Below are positions 1 through 8,709 of a stretch of 64,000 nucleotides of DNA, in pieces. The position numbers and the translations under genes were made by a program. Every line of letters begins with the position of its first letter. Position 1 is the first letter of the stretch. The notes beneath the pieces were generated by a model. The model was given only the letters and a program-made list of their open reading frames with translations, had not been told where the DNA came from and ran no database searches. Origin of the DNA: Microbacterium oxydans (GTDB taxonomy: Bacteria > Actinomycetota > Actinomycetes > Actinomycetales > Microbacteriaceae); NCBI RefSeq assembly GCF_000956405.1, contig NZ_JYIV01000030.1, forward strand, positions 62,001 through 126,000, in the 5' to 3' direction.

Positions 1-1
1 T

Positions 2-127
2 GGAGTCGACTCGATCGACGTCAGCGCGCAGACCGGCAAGCTCGTCGTGACGAGCGCACACCCGATCGACGATGCGGCGATCCTCGCAGCCGTCGATGAG
101 GCGGGGTACCAGGCGGTGCGGGCCTGA
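2..127 (+). CDS. CopZ-like heavy-metal-associated protein, 3' end only
   Basis: Only the last 41 codons are in the window. They fit the second half of a heavy-metal-associated (HMA) domain: a beta strand ([12 protein letters not shown]), then the helix [13 protein letters not shown] and the usual C-terminal end. The metal-binding CxxC would lie upstream of the window and is not visible. The TGA stop shares its A with the ATG of the following copper ATPase, so the two are translationally coupled. This supports a copper chaperone delivering Cu(I) to the pump. It could instead be the tail of a longer protein with a C-terminal HMA domain. Confidence 0.7.
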   Translation, partial: GVDSIDVSAQTGKLVVTSAHPIDDAAILAAVDEAGYQAVRA

Positions 128-2445
128 TGAGCATGCAGTCCGCCGCACCTGTCAGCGTGGAGCTGGAGATCGGCGGCATGACCTGCGCATCGTGCGCGAT
201 GCGGATCGAGAAGAAGCTCAACCGGATCGACGGTGTCACGGCGACCGTGAACTACGCCACCGAGAAGGCGAAGGTGACGGCACCGCAGGGATTCGATCCG
301 TCACTGCTCATCGCGGAGGTGGAGAAGACCGGTTACACCGCAGCGCTCCCCGCGCCGGAAGCGAAGACGCCGGCGGCGGAGGACGACGCCCCGGATGCCG
401 AGCTGACGAGCCTCAAGCACAGGCTCATCGCCTCGATCGTCCTGACCGTTCCCGTCATCGCGATGGCGATGATCCCGGCGCTGCAGTTCACCTACTGGCA
501 GTGGCTCTCGCTCGCTCTGGCGGGTCCCGTCATCGTGTGGGGCGCGTGGCCGTTCCACAAGGCGGCGTGGACGAACCTCCGGCACGGCGCGGCCACGATG
601 GACACCCTGATCTCGATGGGGACCATCGCTGCGCTGCTCTGGTCGCTCTACGCGCTGTTCTTCGGGACGGCCGGCACGCCCGGTATGACGCACCCCTTCG
701 AGTTGACCGTGGCACCCAGCGACGGCGCGGGGAACATCTACCTCGAGGTGGGCGCGGGGGTGACGATGTTCATCCTCGCCGGACGCTACTTCGAGAAGCG
801 GTCCAAGCGTCAGGCCGGTGCGGCTCTGCGGGCTCTGCTGGAACTCGGCGCGAAAGACGTCGGCGTGATCCGCGACGGCATCGAGACGCGGATCCCCACC
901 ACCGAGCTGAGGCCCGGCGACGAGTTCGTCGTCCGCCCCGGCGAGAAGATCGCGACCGACGGGACCGTCGTGTCAGGGACATCGGCGGTGGACGTCTCGA
1001 TGCTCACCGGCGAATCGGTGCCTGTCGAGGTGGGTGAAGGCGACGCCGTGACCGGCGCGACCGTCAACGCCGGCGGTCGTCTGGTCGTGCGTACCACGCG
1101 CGTCGGCTCCGACACGCAGCTGGCGCAGATGGCGAAGTTGGTCGAGGATGCGCAGACCGGGAAGGCGGAGGTGCAGCGGCTCGCCGACCGGATCTCCGGG
1201 ATCTTCGTGCCCATCGTCATCGTGATCGCCCTCGCGACACTCGGCGTCTGGCTCGGGCTCGGATTCCCGGCATCCGCCGCCTTCACGGCAGCGGTCGCCG
1301 TGCTCATCATCGCGTGCCCGTGCGCTCTCGGGCTCGCGACACCGACCGCGCTGCTGGTGGGTACGGGACGCGGTGCGCAGATGGGCATCCTGATCAAGGG
1401 TCCGGAGGTGCTCGAGTCCACCCGGAAGGTCGACACGGTGGTGCTCGACAAGACCGGCACCGTGACCAGCGGCAGGATGACGCTCACCGAGGTCCACACC
1501 GCGGCGGGCGTGGACAGGGGTGAGCTGCTCCGGCTCGCCGGTGCGGCGGAAGACGCCTCGGAGCATCCGATCGCCCAGGCCGTGGCGAAGGCCGCCACCC
1601 AGGAGGTCGGAGCGCTTCCCTCAGTGGACGACTTCGTCAACATCGAAGGCAAGGGTGTGCAGGGCATCGTCGACGGACACGCCGTGCTGGTGGGGCGGGA
1701 GTCGTTGCTGGCGGAATGGTCGCAGCGGCTGCCCGCCGACCTCGCCACGGTGAAGGCGGAAGCAGAGAACCGCGGCAGAACCGTGATCGCGGTCGGATGG
1801 GACGGGGAAGCCCGTGGCGTGCTCGTCGTTGCCGACACCGTGAAGCCGACCAGCGCCCAGGCCATCTCGCAGTTGAAGGGGCTGGGGTTGACGCCCATCC
1901 TCCTCACCGGTGACAACAGGGTGGTCGCCGAGCAGATCGCGGCGGAGGTCGGGATCACCGAGGTGATCGCCGAGGTGCTGCCCAAGGACAAGGTGGATGT
2001 GGTCGCCCGTCTCCAGCGCGAAGGCAGGGTCGTGGCGATGGTCGGCGACGGAGTCAATGACGCGGCTGCCCTCGCGCAGGCCGACCTGGGGCTTGCGATG
2101 GGCACGGGGGCGGACGTGGCGATCGAGGCAAGCGACATCACGCTGGTCCGGGGTGATCTGCGCAGCGCCGCGGATGCCATCCGCCTCTCCAGGAGGACGC
2201 TCGGAACCATAAAGGGCAACCTGTTCTGGGCCTTCGCGTACAACGTCGCGGCGATCCCCCTCGCGGCCCTCGGGCTGCTCAATCCCATGCTCGCCGGTGC
2301 GGCGATGGCGTTCTCGAGCGTCTTCGTGGTCGGCAACAGCCTCCGTCTGCGCTCCTTCCGGAGCCAGGCGGCGGATCCCTCTCCGGTGCGGAGCGGTGCG
2401 GCGCGGGAACGCGCGACATCGATCTCCGCGGCCGGAACCCGTTGA
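127..2445 (+). CDS. copA: Copper-exporting P1B-type ATPase CopA
   Basis: A 772-residue P-type ATPase that would pump Cu(I) out of the cytoplasm. It has one N-terminal HMA domain with GMTCASC at residues 17-23, the actuator TGES at 294-297, the intramembrane CPC at 397-399 that marks Cu(I)/Ag(I) pumps, the phosphorylated aspartate in DKTGT at 441-445, and GDGVND at 640-645. Eight membrane segments are expected for the family. The ATG overlaps the stop of the CopZ-like gene by one base. It is followed by a YHS-domain gene and a second ATPase, which together form a copper operon. The C-terminal 25 residues are polar and poorly conserved. The family and metal class are clear from motifs; silver transport is also possible. 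Confidence 0.96.
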   Translation: MSMQSAAPVSVELEIGGMTCASCAMRIEKKLNRIDGVTATVNYATEKAKVTAPQGFDPSLLIAEVEKTGYTAALPAPEAKTPAAEDDAPDAELTSLKHRLIASIVLTVPVIAMAMIPALQFTYWQWLSLALAGPVIVWGAWPFHKAAWTNLRHGAATMDTLISMGTIAALLWSLYALFFGTAGTPGMTHPFELTVAPSDGAGNIYLEVGAGVTMFILAGRYFEKRSKRQAGAALRALLELGAKDVGVIRDGIETRIPTTELRPGDEFVVRPGEKIATDGTVVSGTSAVDVSMLTGESVPVEVGEGDAVTGATVNAGGRLVVRTTRVGSDTQLAQMAKLVEDAQTGKAEVQRLADRISGIFVPIVIVIALATLGVWLGLGFPASAAFTAAVAVLIIACPCALGLATPTALLVGTGRGAQMGILIKGPEVLESTRKVDTVVLDKTGTVTSGRMTLTEVHTAAGVDRGELLRLAGAAEDASEHPIAQAVAKAATQEVGALPSVDDFVNIEGKGVQGIVDGHAVLVGRESLLAEWSQRLPADLATVKAEAENRGRTVIAVGWDGEARGVLVVADTVKPTSAQAISQLKGLGLTPILLTGDNRVVAEQIAAEVGITEVIAEVLPKDKVDVVARLQREGRVVAMVGDGVNDAAALAQADLGLAMGTGADVAIEASDITLVRGDLRSAADAIRLSRRTLGTIKGNLFWAFAYNVAAIPLAALGLLNPMLAGAAMAFSSVFVVGNSLRLRSFRSQAADPSPVRSGAARERATSISAAGTR

Positions 2446-2464
2446 TACCCCAGAGGAGAACGTC

Positions 2465-2725
2465 ATGTCCGATTCCCCCGCAGGCTCCTGCTGCAGCGTG
2501 AACAGCACCACCGCGGTATCCGCCGACGGGCGCAAGGACCTGCTCGCGCCCGCAGCCGGTGGCACGGCAGAGTGCCCGGTGATGGTCGGAAGCCCGGTCG
2601 TCATCGCCGATGCGCAGGCCGCAGGCCTGTTCCGTGACTACGAGGGCACGCGCTACTACTTCTGCTGCGCGGGATGCGGACCGGCCTTCGACGCCGATCC
2701 GGCGAAATACGCCACCGTAGCCTGA
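2465..2725 (+). CDS. YHS domain protein
   Basis: A small 86-residue protein with a YHS domain. It has CPVMVG near residue 39 and the cysteine-rich YYFCCAGCGPAF segment followed by DADPAKY. The N-terminus carries an extra CC pair. YHS domains accompany heavy-metal P-type ATPases and are thought to bind metal ions; that role is inferred here from the family and from its place between two copper pumps. The start was chosen because GAGGAGAA lies just upstream of the ATG. In-frame codons continue upstream but overlap copA and have no ribosome site. The gene is 19 bases after copA, so it is in the same operon. Confidence 0.88.
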   Translation: MSDSPAGSCCSVNSTTAVSADGRKDLLAPAAGGTAECPVMVGSPVVIADAQAAGLFRDYEGTRYYFCCAGCGPAFDADPAKYATVA

Positions 2726-2793
2726 CCGTTCCAGCCGTGTGGGGCATGCAGTCGCGGCCCCGCACGGCATCGTTCTTCCGAGGAGGAGAGGCA

Positions 2794-4938
2794 ATGAGCA
2801 CTCCGCACCATGACCACACCGCCCACGACCACACCGCCCACGCGGTGCACGACGAGCACGCGGGTCACGATGTCCACGCGGGTCACGATGTCCACGCGGG
2901 TCACGATGTCCACGCGGGTCACGACGCCCACGCGGGGCACGGTGGTCATGCGGGTCACGGCGACCACGTCGCCCAGTTCCGGCGGCTGTTCTGGATCATG
3001 CTCGCCCTCGCGGTCCCCACCGTCGCGCTGTCGGGCATGTTCGCGATGATCCTCGGCTACACCCTGCCTGACGTGCCCGGCTTGGCCTGGGTCTCGCCCG
3101 TGCTGGGGACCGTGATGTACGTGTGGGGAGGCAAGCCCTTCCTCGTGGGCGCCGTCAGCGAGATCCGCTCGCGCAAGCCCGGCATGATGCTGCTCATCGG
3201 GCTGGCGATCACGGTCGCATTCCTCGCGTCGTGGGGAGCGAGCCTCGGAGTCCTGCATCACGAGCTCGACTTCTGGTGGGAACTCGCGCTCCTCATCGTG
3301 ATCATGCTGCTCGGGCACTGGATCGAGATGCGGTCGCTCGCGCAGACGACCTCTGCTCTCGACTCGCTCGCTGCGCTCCTGCCGGACGAGGCGGAGCGTG
3401 TCGAGGACGGGCAGGTCGTCGTGGTCTCACCTGCCGATCTCCGGGTAGGCGACGTCGTGATCGTGCGGCCCGGCGGAAGCGTACCGGCCGATGGGCGGAT
3501 CGTGGACGGACGGGCGTCCATGGACGAATCGATGGTGACGGGGGAGTCCCGCACGGTCACGCGCGGCAGCGGCGATCAGGTCACCGCCGGCACGGTCGCC
3601 ACGGATTCCGGGCTGCGGGTGGAGATCACCGCGACCGGCGACGACACCACGCTGGCCGGCATCCAACGACTCGTGACAGAGGCGCAGAGCTCGTCCTCGC
3701 GCGCGCAGCGCCTCGCGGACACCGCGGCGGGGTGGCTGTTCTGGTTCGCACTCGGATCCGCGGCGATCACCGCGATCGTCTGGACGCTCGTCGGCTTCCC
3801 GGACGCCGCCGTGATCCGTACGATCACCGTGCTGGTCATCGCCTGCCCCCACGCTCTCGGTCTCGCCATCCCGCTCGTCGTGTCGATCGCGACCGAGCGG
3901 GCCGCCCGCGGCGGCGTCCTGGTCAAGGACAGGCTCGCGTTGGAGAGCATGCGCACCGTGGACACGGTCCTGTTCGACAAGACCGGGACGCTCACCAAAG
4001 GCGAGCCCACCGTGTCGGAGGTCTCGGTCTCCGGCGGGCATGACGCCGACCGGGTGCTGGCGCTCGCCGCTGCAGCCGAGGCCGACAGCGAGCACCCTCT
4101 CGCGAAGGCGATCGTCCGCGCCGCGGCCGAGAAGAGACTGTCCGTGCCGGCGAGTCGCGACTTCACGTCGTCGCCCGCGGTCGGTGTGACAGCGACCGTC
4201 GACGGGACGACGGTGCGCGTCGGCGGCCCGCACCTGCTGACGGAGGAGCAGTCGGACGAGCTTCCCGTCGCCGAGCAGTGGCGGAAGGACGGTGCGATCA
4301 TCCTGCACGTGATTCAGGACGGGGGAGTGATCGGTGCGCTGAAGCTCGCCGACGAAGTCCGCCCGGAGTCGCGAGAAGCCGTCGATGCCCTGCATGCCCT
4401 CGGAGTGCAGGTGGTCATGATCACGGGCGATGCGGAAGCCGTCGCGCACACGGTCGCGGAGGATCTGGGCATCGACCGGTTCTTCGCGGGCGTACGTCCC
4501 GAGGACAAGGCCGCGAAGGTGCAGGAACTGCAGCACGAAGGCCGCAAGGTCGCGATGGTCGGCGACGGCGTCAACGACGCACCCGCGCTCGCACAGGCGG
4601 ACGTGGGTCTGGCCATCGGTGCCGGAACGGATGTCGCGATCGCCTCGGCGGGAGTCATCCTCGCCAGTGACGATCCGCGTTCCGTGCTCTCGGTCATCGA
4701 GCTCTCACGCGCGGCCTACCGCAAGATGAAGCAGAACCTGTGGTGGGCCGCGGGATACAACCTGCTGTCCGTCCCGCTGGCGGCGGGTGTGCTCGCACCC
4801 ATCGGGTTCGTGCTGCCGATGTCCGTCGGGGCGATTCTGATGTCGCTGTCGACGATCGTCGTCGCGCTCAACGCTCAGCTGCTGCGGAGGCTCGATCTGC
4901 GGCCCGAGGTGACGACCCGCGCCATCCTCGATCGCTGA
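2794..4938 (+). CDS. copB: CopB-type heavy-metal P-type ATPase with His-rich N-terminus
   Basis: A 714-residue P1B ATPase. It lacks a Cys HMA domain and instead has a histidine-rich N-terminus (about residues 4-60) built from HAGHDV-type repeats. The membrane motif is CPH at 351-353, which defines the CopB subgroup (P1B-3, Cu(II)/Ag(I) or Cu(I) depending on the enzyme). TGES is at 249-252, DKTGT at 395-399 and GDGVND at 590-595. A strong AGGAGGAGAG ribosome site just upstream fixes the start. An in-frame ATG 120 bases earlier would add 40 residues with no family similarity. It is the last gene of the copper operon and is followed by a strong hairpin. The His tract probably buffers or senses the metal. 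Confidence 0.93.
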   Translation: MSTPHHDHTAHDHTAHAVHDEHAGHDVHAGHDVHAGHDVHAGHDAHAGHGGHAGHGDHVAQFRRLFWIMLALAVPTVALSGMFAMILGYTLPDVPGLAWVSPVLGTVMYVWGGKPFLVGAVSEIRSRKPGMMLLIGLAITVAFLASWGASLGVLHHELDFWWELALLIVIMLLGHWIEMRSLAQTTSALDSLAALLPDEAERVEDGQVVVVSPADLRVGDVVIVRPGGSVPADGRIVDGRASMDESMVTGESRTVTRGSGDQVTAGTVATDSGLRVEITATGDDTTLAGIQRLVTEAQSSSSRAQRLADTAAGWLFWFALGSAAITAIVWTLVGFPDAAVIRTITVLVIACPHALGLAIPLVVSIATERAARGGVLVKDRLALESMRTVDTVLFDKTGTLTKGEPTVSEVSVSGGHDADRVLALAAAAEADSEHPLAKAIVRAAAEKRLSVPASRDFTSSPAVGVTATVDGTTVRVGGPHLLTEEQSDELPVAEQWRKDGAIILHVIQDGGVIGALKLADEVRPESREAVDALHALGVQVVMITGDAEAVAHTVAEDLGIDRFFAGVRPEDKAAKVQELQHEGRKVAMVGDGVNDAPALAQADVGLAIGAGTDVAIASAGVILASDDPRSVLSVIELSRAAYRKMKQNLWWAAGYNLLSVPLAAGVLAPIGFVLPMSVGAILMSLSTIVVALNAQLLRRLDLRPEVTTRAILDR
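2857..2964 (+). repeat. 18-bp tandem repeat inside copB (His-rich tract)
   Basis: Six consecutive 18-bp units starting CACGCGGGTCACGATGTC. The first three are identical, the fourth differs at two bases and the last two are diverged. Each unit encodes H-A-G-H-D-V or a variant. Near-identity at the DNA level, including third positions, indicates recent expansion by slippage, so copy number may vary between strains. Confidence 0.95.
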
Positions 4939-4974
4939 CGTCCGGCTCGATCGCTGAAACGGGGGCGAACGCCG

Positions 4975-5007
4975 AGAAGGGCCCTGCTCCAGGAGCGGGG
5001 CCCTTCT
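4975..5007. terminator. Bidirectional hairpin terminator between copB and the DUF1269 gene
   Basis: AGAAGGGCCC pairs perfectly with GGGCCCTTCT (10 bp), and the stem continues inward through TGCTC/GGAGCG with a minimal loop. It lies in the 84 bases between two convergent stop codons, so it can stop transcription from both sides. There is no long T-run on either strand. Confidence 0.8.
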
Positions 5008-5022
5008 GCTTGCCGACGCGAG

Positions 5023-5517
5023 TCAGTTCGCGCCGCCGAGGTCGTGGATGAGCTCCTTCTCGTCTTCGGCGGAGAGAGATGTCTGGACGACCGTGCCGTT
5101 GAACGGGGCGAGGGCGGCCGCGAACTTGTCCTCCGTGATCTTCGTCGCGTAGACGACGACGGCGGACTTCCCCTCGGAGACGGCGTTCTTCACCCGGTCG
5201 CGGAACTCGGCGTCGATGCCGGTCTTGTCCAGCCCCGCGAACAGGGCTCCGAAGAGACCGCCGAAGAGCAGCCCTGCGAACGGGACGAAGAACAGCAAGC
5301 CGATCAGCATGCCGAACAGCGCGCCACCGGCGGCACCGACGCCGATGTTCGCCGCTGCACCGGGGTACTCGACCTTGGTCTTGCCCTTCTCGTCGACCTT
5401 CACGAGCGCCAGGCCCGCGAGCTCGACGACGAGGTCGTTCTGCAGCGACAGGATCTCGTCATAGGCGCCTTCCGCCTGCGGCTCGCTGTCGAACGAGATG
5501 ACGATGAGTTCAGCCAT
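5023..5517 (-). CDS. DUF1269 family membrane protein
   Basis: A 164-residue protein. The N-terminal part is ferredoxin-like (MAELIVISFDSEPQAE, then helix EGAYDEILSLQ). A glycine-rich hydrophobic stretch with two closely spaced membrane helices follows at about residues 68-110, and then a second soluble lobe. This is the layout of the DUF1269 family, whose function is not established; members are often stress-induced. The start was chosen for the GGAGAAGGGA ribosome site upstream; an in-frame extension of 111 codons lacks one. It is divergent from gadB and convergent with copB. The 271 bases before gadB hold both promoters. No operator was recognised there, though a TAGTGG -10-like box is present near 5715. 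Confidence 0.82.
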   Translation of the reverse strand: MAELIVISFDSEPQAEGAYDEILSLQNDLVVELAGLALVKVDEKGKTKVEYPGAAANIGVGAAGGALFGMLIGLLFFVPFAGLLFGGLFGALFAGLDKTGIDAEFRDRVKNAVSEGKSAVVVYATKITEDKFAAALAPFNGTVVQTSLSAEDEKELIHDLGGAN

Positions 5518-5788
5518 GGATGCTTCCCTTCTCCGGGCTGAGTCGACGGCCCTCAGCCGATGATCTCGGGAGTCCACTCCACGGCGGAGCCCCGCTCCGC
5601 ACATGCTAAGCACGGCCAATCGCTGTTCGTCGGGCAGCGTCTGGATTTCACCCGGGGGAGCTTCGATCTGGCCGAAAGTGGGGTGGTGCGGCATCGTCGC
5701 TCTTGGGATAGTGGTCGGCACACGGCCAGCGACGAGGATCGAGCGTGTCGCCGGCCGTACGCCGACAGCGATGCGAAAGGTTCCGGAC

Positions 5789-7159
5789 ATGAGCACTCCC
5801 TCCAGCGCCGACCAGCCGATCTTCACGAGGCCGGGGGAGGCGACGCTCACCTCGCGTCATGTCATCCCGCCAGGGGAGTCGCTCCCCGACACGGCGAAGC
5901 AGATCGTGGAGGACGAGACGATCCTCGACGGGAATGCGCGCTTGAACCTCGCCACGTTCGTGAGCACCTGGATGGACGACGACGCGAAGCAGGTCTATGC
6001 GGCGTCCTTCGACAAGAACATGATCGATAAGGACGAGTACCCGCAGACGGCGGCGATCGAGGACAACTGCTGGCACATGCTCGCCAACCTCTGGAACGCG
6101 CCCGACGCGGAGAAGAGCATCGGCACCTCGACGATCGGGTCATCGGAGGCCTGCATGCTGGGCGGTCTCGCCTTCAAGCGGCGCTGGCAGCAGGCTCGGC
6201 GCGCGGCGGGGAAGGACACCTCGAGTCCGAACATCGTGATGTCCTCTGCCGTGCAGGTGTGCTGGGAGAAGTTCTGCAACTACTTCGACGTCGAGCCGCG
6301 CTATGTGCCGATCAGCGAGGAGCACAAGACGCTCGACGGTCATGACCTGGCGAAGTACGTCGACGAGAACACGATCGGCGTCGTCGCGATCATGGGGGTC
6401 ACGTACACGGGGATGTACGAGCCGGTGGCCGAGATCGCCGCCGCGCTCGACGAGATCCAGAAGAACACCGGTCTCGACATCCCGATCCACGTCGACGGGG
6501 CGTCGGGGGCGATGATCGCGCCGTTCCTGCAGCCCGATCTGGTGTGGGACTTCCGGCTCGAGCGGGTGCATTCGATCAGCACGTCGGGGCACAAGTACGG
6601 GCTGGTGTATCCGGGGCTCGGCTGGGTGGTGTGGCGTGAAGCCCAATGGCTTCCGGAGGACCTGGTGTTCAAGGTGAGCTACCTGGGCGGGGAGATGCCG
6701 ACCTTCGCGCTGAACTTCTCGCGGCCGGGGGCGCAGGTGGTCCTGCAGTACTACCTGTTCCTGCGCCTCGGGTTCGAGGGGTATCGGGCCGTGCAGCAGG
6801 CGTCCCAGGACGTCGCGAAGTACCTCTCCGCCGGGATCGCCCAGCTCGACGCGTTCGAGCTCTGGAACGACGGAAGTGACATCCCCGTGTTCGCGTGGCG
6901 TCTGAAGGATGGACACACGACGAACTGGACGCTCTACGATCTGCAGGATCGGCTGCGGATGAAAGGGTGGTTGATCCCGGCGTATCCGATGCCCGCCGAC
7001 CTGGAGAAGATCACGGTGCAGCGTATCGTCGTGCGCAACGGGCTGAGCATGGACCTCGCTGAGGAGCTGCTGCAGGCGATCTCCACCGAAGTCGCCTACC
7101 TCGACGCACTCGAGTCGCCGATGCCGGCCGAGAAGCCCCAGTCGGCCTTCCACCACTGA
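5789..7159 (+). CDS. gadB: Glutamate decarboxylase
   Basis: A 456-residue PLP enzyme converting glutamate to GABA and CO2, which consumes a cytoplasmic proton and supports acid resistance. The PLP lysine is K269 in the TSGHKYG motif. The cofactor aspartate is in HVDGASG, and SSEACMLGGLAFKRRW is the group II decarboxylase signature region. Length matches the GadB family (about 460). The start at 5789 has AAAGG nine bases upstream; an ATG 18 bases earlier (MRKVPD...) is possible. The next gene starts 7 bases after the stop and encodes an amino-acid antiporter, so this is a gadBC-type acid resistance pair. Confidence 0.96.
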   Translation: MSTPSSADQPIFTRPGEATLTSRHVIPPGESLPDTAKQIVEDETILDGNARLNLATFVSTWMDDDAKQVYAASFDKNMIDKDEYPQTAAIEDNCWHMLANLWNAPDAEKSIGTSTIGSSEACMLGGLAFKRRWQQARRAAGKDTSSPNIVMSSAVQVCWEKFCNYFDVEPRYVPISEEHKTLDGHDLAKYVDENTIGVVAIMGVTYTGMYEPVAEIAAALDEIQKNTGLDIPIHVDGASGAMIAPFLQPDLVWDFRLERVHSISTSGHKYGLVYPGLGWVVWREAQWLPEDLVFKVSYLGGEMPTFALNFSRPGAQVVLQYYLFLRLGFEGYRAVQQASQDVAKYLSAGIAQLDAFELWNDGSDIPVFAWRLKDGHTTNWTLYDLQDRLRMKGWLIPAYPMPADLEKITVQRIVVRNGLSMDLAEELLQAISTEVAYLDALESPMPAEKPQSAFHH

Positions 7160-7166
7160 GCCGACG

Positions 7167-8705
7167 ATGTCCAGTTCGAACACGGGCGCAACGCCCGAAT
7201 CGAGCCCGGCAGCGGGACAGCCTCGCCCCACTGCCGCGCGCACGTCCGCAGCCACGCAGGTGTCCCGGCCGGCCGTCGCCATCCTCGGCGTCGGCCAGCT
7301 GGCCCTGCTCACCCTCGTCGTGGTCGCCAGTCTGCGCTCGCTTCCGGCCATGGCGACGTACGGCCTCGGCAGCATCATGCTGTATCTGATCCCCGCGATC
7401 GTGTTCCTGGTGCCGACGGCCCTGGTCGCCGCCGAGCTCGCCACCGGATGGAAGGGCGGCATCTACGTCTGGGTGCGGGAGGCACTCGGGAACAGGTGGG
7501 GATTCACCGCGGTGTGGCTGCAGTGGATCCAGAACGTGGTGTGGTTCCCCACGCAGCTCGCGTTCATCGCGGGCGCGCTCGCGTTCGTGTTCATGGACCC
7601 GTCGCTGTCGAGCTCGGGGTTCTTCACTGCGGTCGTGATCATCGTGTTCTACTGGGGATCGACGTTCGTCACCCTCCGCGGTGGCAACCTCTTCGCCAAG
7701 CTCGGCTCCTGGGGCGGCATCCTCGGCACGCTGTTGCCGGCCGCGCTGCTCATCGTGTTCGGTGCGATCTGGGTGTTCAGCGGCGAGAAGAGCCAGGTCC
7801 CGCTCGACGCATCGGCGGTCATCCCACCCTTCACCGGCCTGGCGTCCATCGTGCTGATCGTGTCGAACGTGCTGGCGTACGCCGGCATGGAGGTCAACGC
7901 GGTCCACGTGAACCAGATGAAGGATCCGGGCAAGGGGTATCCCCGCTCGGTGTTCCTCGCCGCCGGCCTGATCCTGCTCGTCTTCATCCTTCCGACGCTG
8001 GCGATCTCCGTCGCCGTCCCGTCGAAGGAGTTGGGGCTCACCAACGGCATCATGCTCGCCTTCGGTGTGTACTTCGATCACTGGGGCATGGGCTGGGCGA
8101 CGGCAGCCGTCTCGGCGCTGATCGCCGCCGGCGCGCTCGCCTCCGTGATCACCTGGGTCGCTGGACCGTCGAAGGGCGTGCTCGCCGCCGCCGAGACAGG
8201 CCTGCTTCCACCGATGCTGCAGAGGCGCAACAAGGCGGGGGTCCAGTCCGGGATCCTGATGCTCCAGGGCACGATCGTGACGATCCTCGCTGCGATCTTC
8301 ATCGTGGTGCCGAACGTGAGTGCCGCGTTCGTCGCTCTGATCGATATGGCGGCCGCGCTGTACCTGATCATGTACATGCTCATGTTCGCGTCGGCGATCG
8401 TGCTGCGTCGCAAGGAGCCGACGGTGCACCGCGCGTACCGCGTCGCTGCGCTGCCGCTGGTCGCCGGCGTCGGCTTCGTCGCGTGTCTCGCGGCATTCCT
8501 GCTCGCGTTCATCCCGCCCGAGGGATTCACCGCCTTCCCGCCCGCGGCCTATCCGTGGGTCGTCGGCGCTGTCATCGTGGTGCTGGGCGCACCACCCCTG
8601 GTCTTCTATGCGATCCGTCGCCCGTCCTGGGACCGTCGACCGCCGGATGGAAGCCTCTTGAGCGACGCCCATCCGGAGGCGACGGTCTCACCGGAAGGTC
8701 GGTGA
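7167..8705 (+). CDS. gadC: APC-family amino acid transporter, probable glutamate/GABA antiporter
   Basis: A 512-residue integral membrane protein with about 12 predicted membrane segments. The APC-superfamily pattern is visible near the start (LASLRSLPAMATYG region, then AELATGWKGGIYVWVREALG). The N-terminus is a 35-residue Ser/Thr/Pro-rich cytoplasmic tail. It lies 7 bases downstream of glutamate decarboxylase, so the likely role is exchange of external glutamate for internal GABA. Substrate is inferred from context; other APC amino-acid exchangers look similar. The start has no clear ribosome site and may rely on coupling to gadB. Its stop is 4 bases from the stop of the convergent nhaA. 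Confidence 0.85.
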   Translation: MSSSNTGATPESSPAAGQPRPTAARTSAATQVSRPAVAILGVGQLALLTLVVVASLRSLPAMATYGLGSIMLYLIPAIVFLVPTALVAAELATGWKGGIYVWVREALGNRWGFTAVWLQWIQNVVWFPTQLAFIAGALAFVFMDPSLSSSGFFTAVVIIVFYWGSTFVTLRGGNLFAKLGSWGGILGTLLPAALLIVFGAIWVFSGEKSQVPLDASAVIPPFTGLASIVLIVSNVLAYAGMEVNAVHVNQMKDPGKGYPRSVFLAAGLILLVFILPTLAISVAVPSKELGLTNGIMLAFGVYFDHWGMGWATAAVSALIAAGALASVITWVAGPSKGVLAAAETGLLPPMLQRRNKAGVQSGILMLQGTIVTILAAIFIVVPNVSAAFVALIDMAAALYLIMYMLMFASAIVLRRKEPTVHRAYRVAALPLVAGVGFVACLAAFLLAFIPPEGFTAFPPAAYPWVVGAVIVVLGAPPLVFYAIRRPSWDRRPPDGSLLSDAHPEATVSPEGR

Positions 8706-8709
8706 GGGA

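Noticed and set aside
810..2336. Minus-strand open frame of 508 codons opposite copA
   Set aside because: Ser/Thr/Arg/Pro-rich antisense frame with no domain; copA motifs are complete on the plus strand.
2674..2793. Forty-codon N-terminal extension of copB
   Set aside because: It overlaps the YHS gene out of frame; the AGGAGGAGAG site immediately before ATG 2794 fixes the start.
2857..2964. CRISPR or regulatory repeats in copB
   Set aside because: The 18-bp units are contiguous, in frame and encode a His-rich tract.
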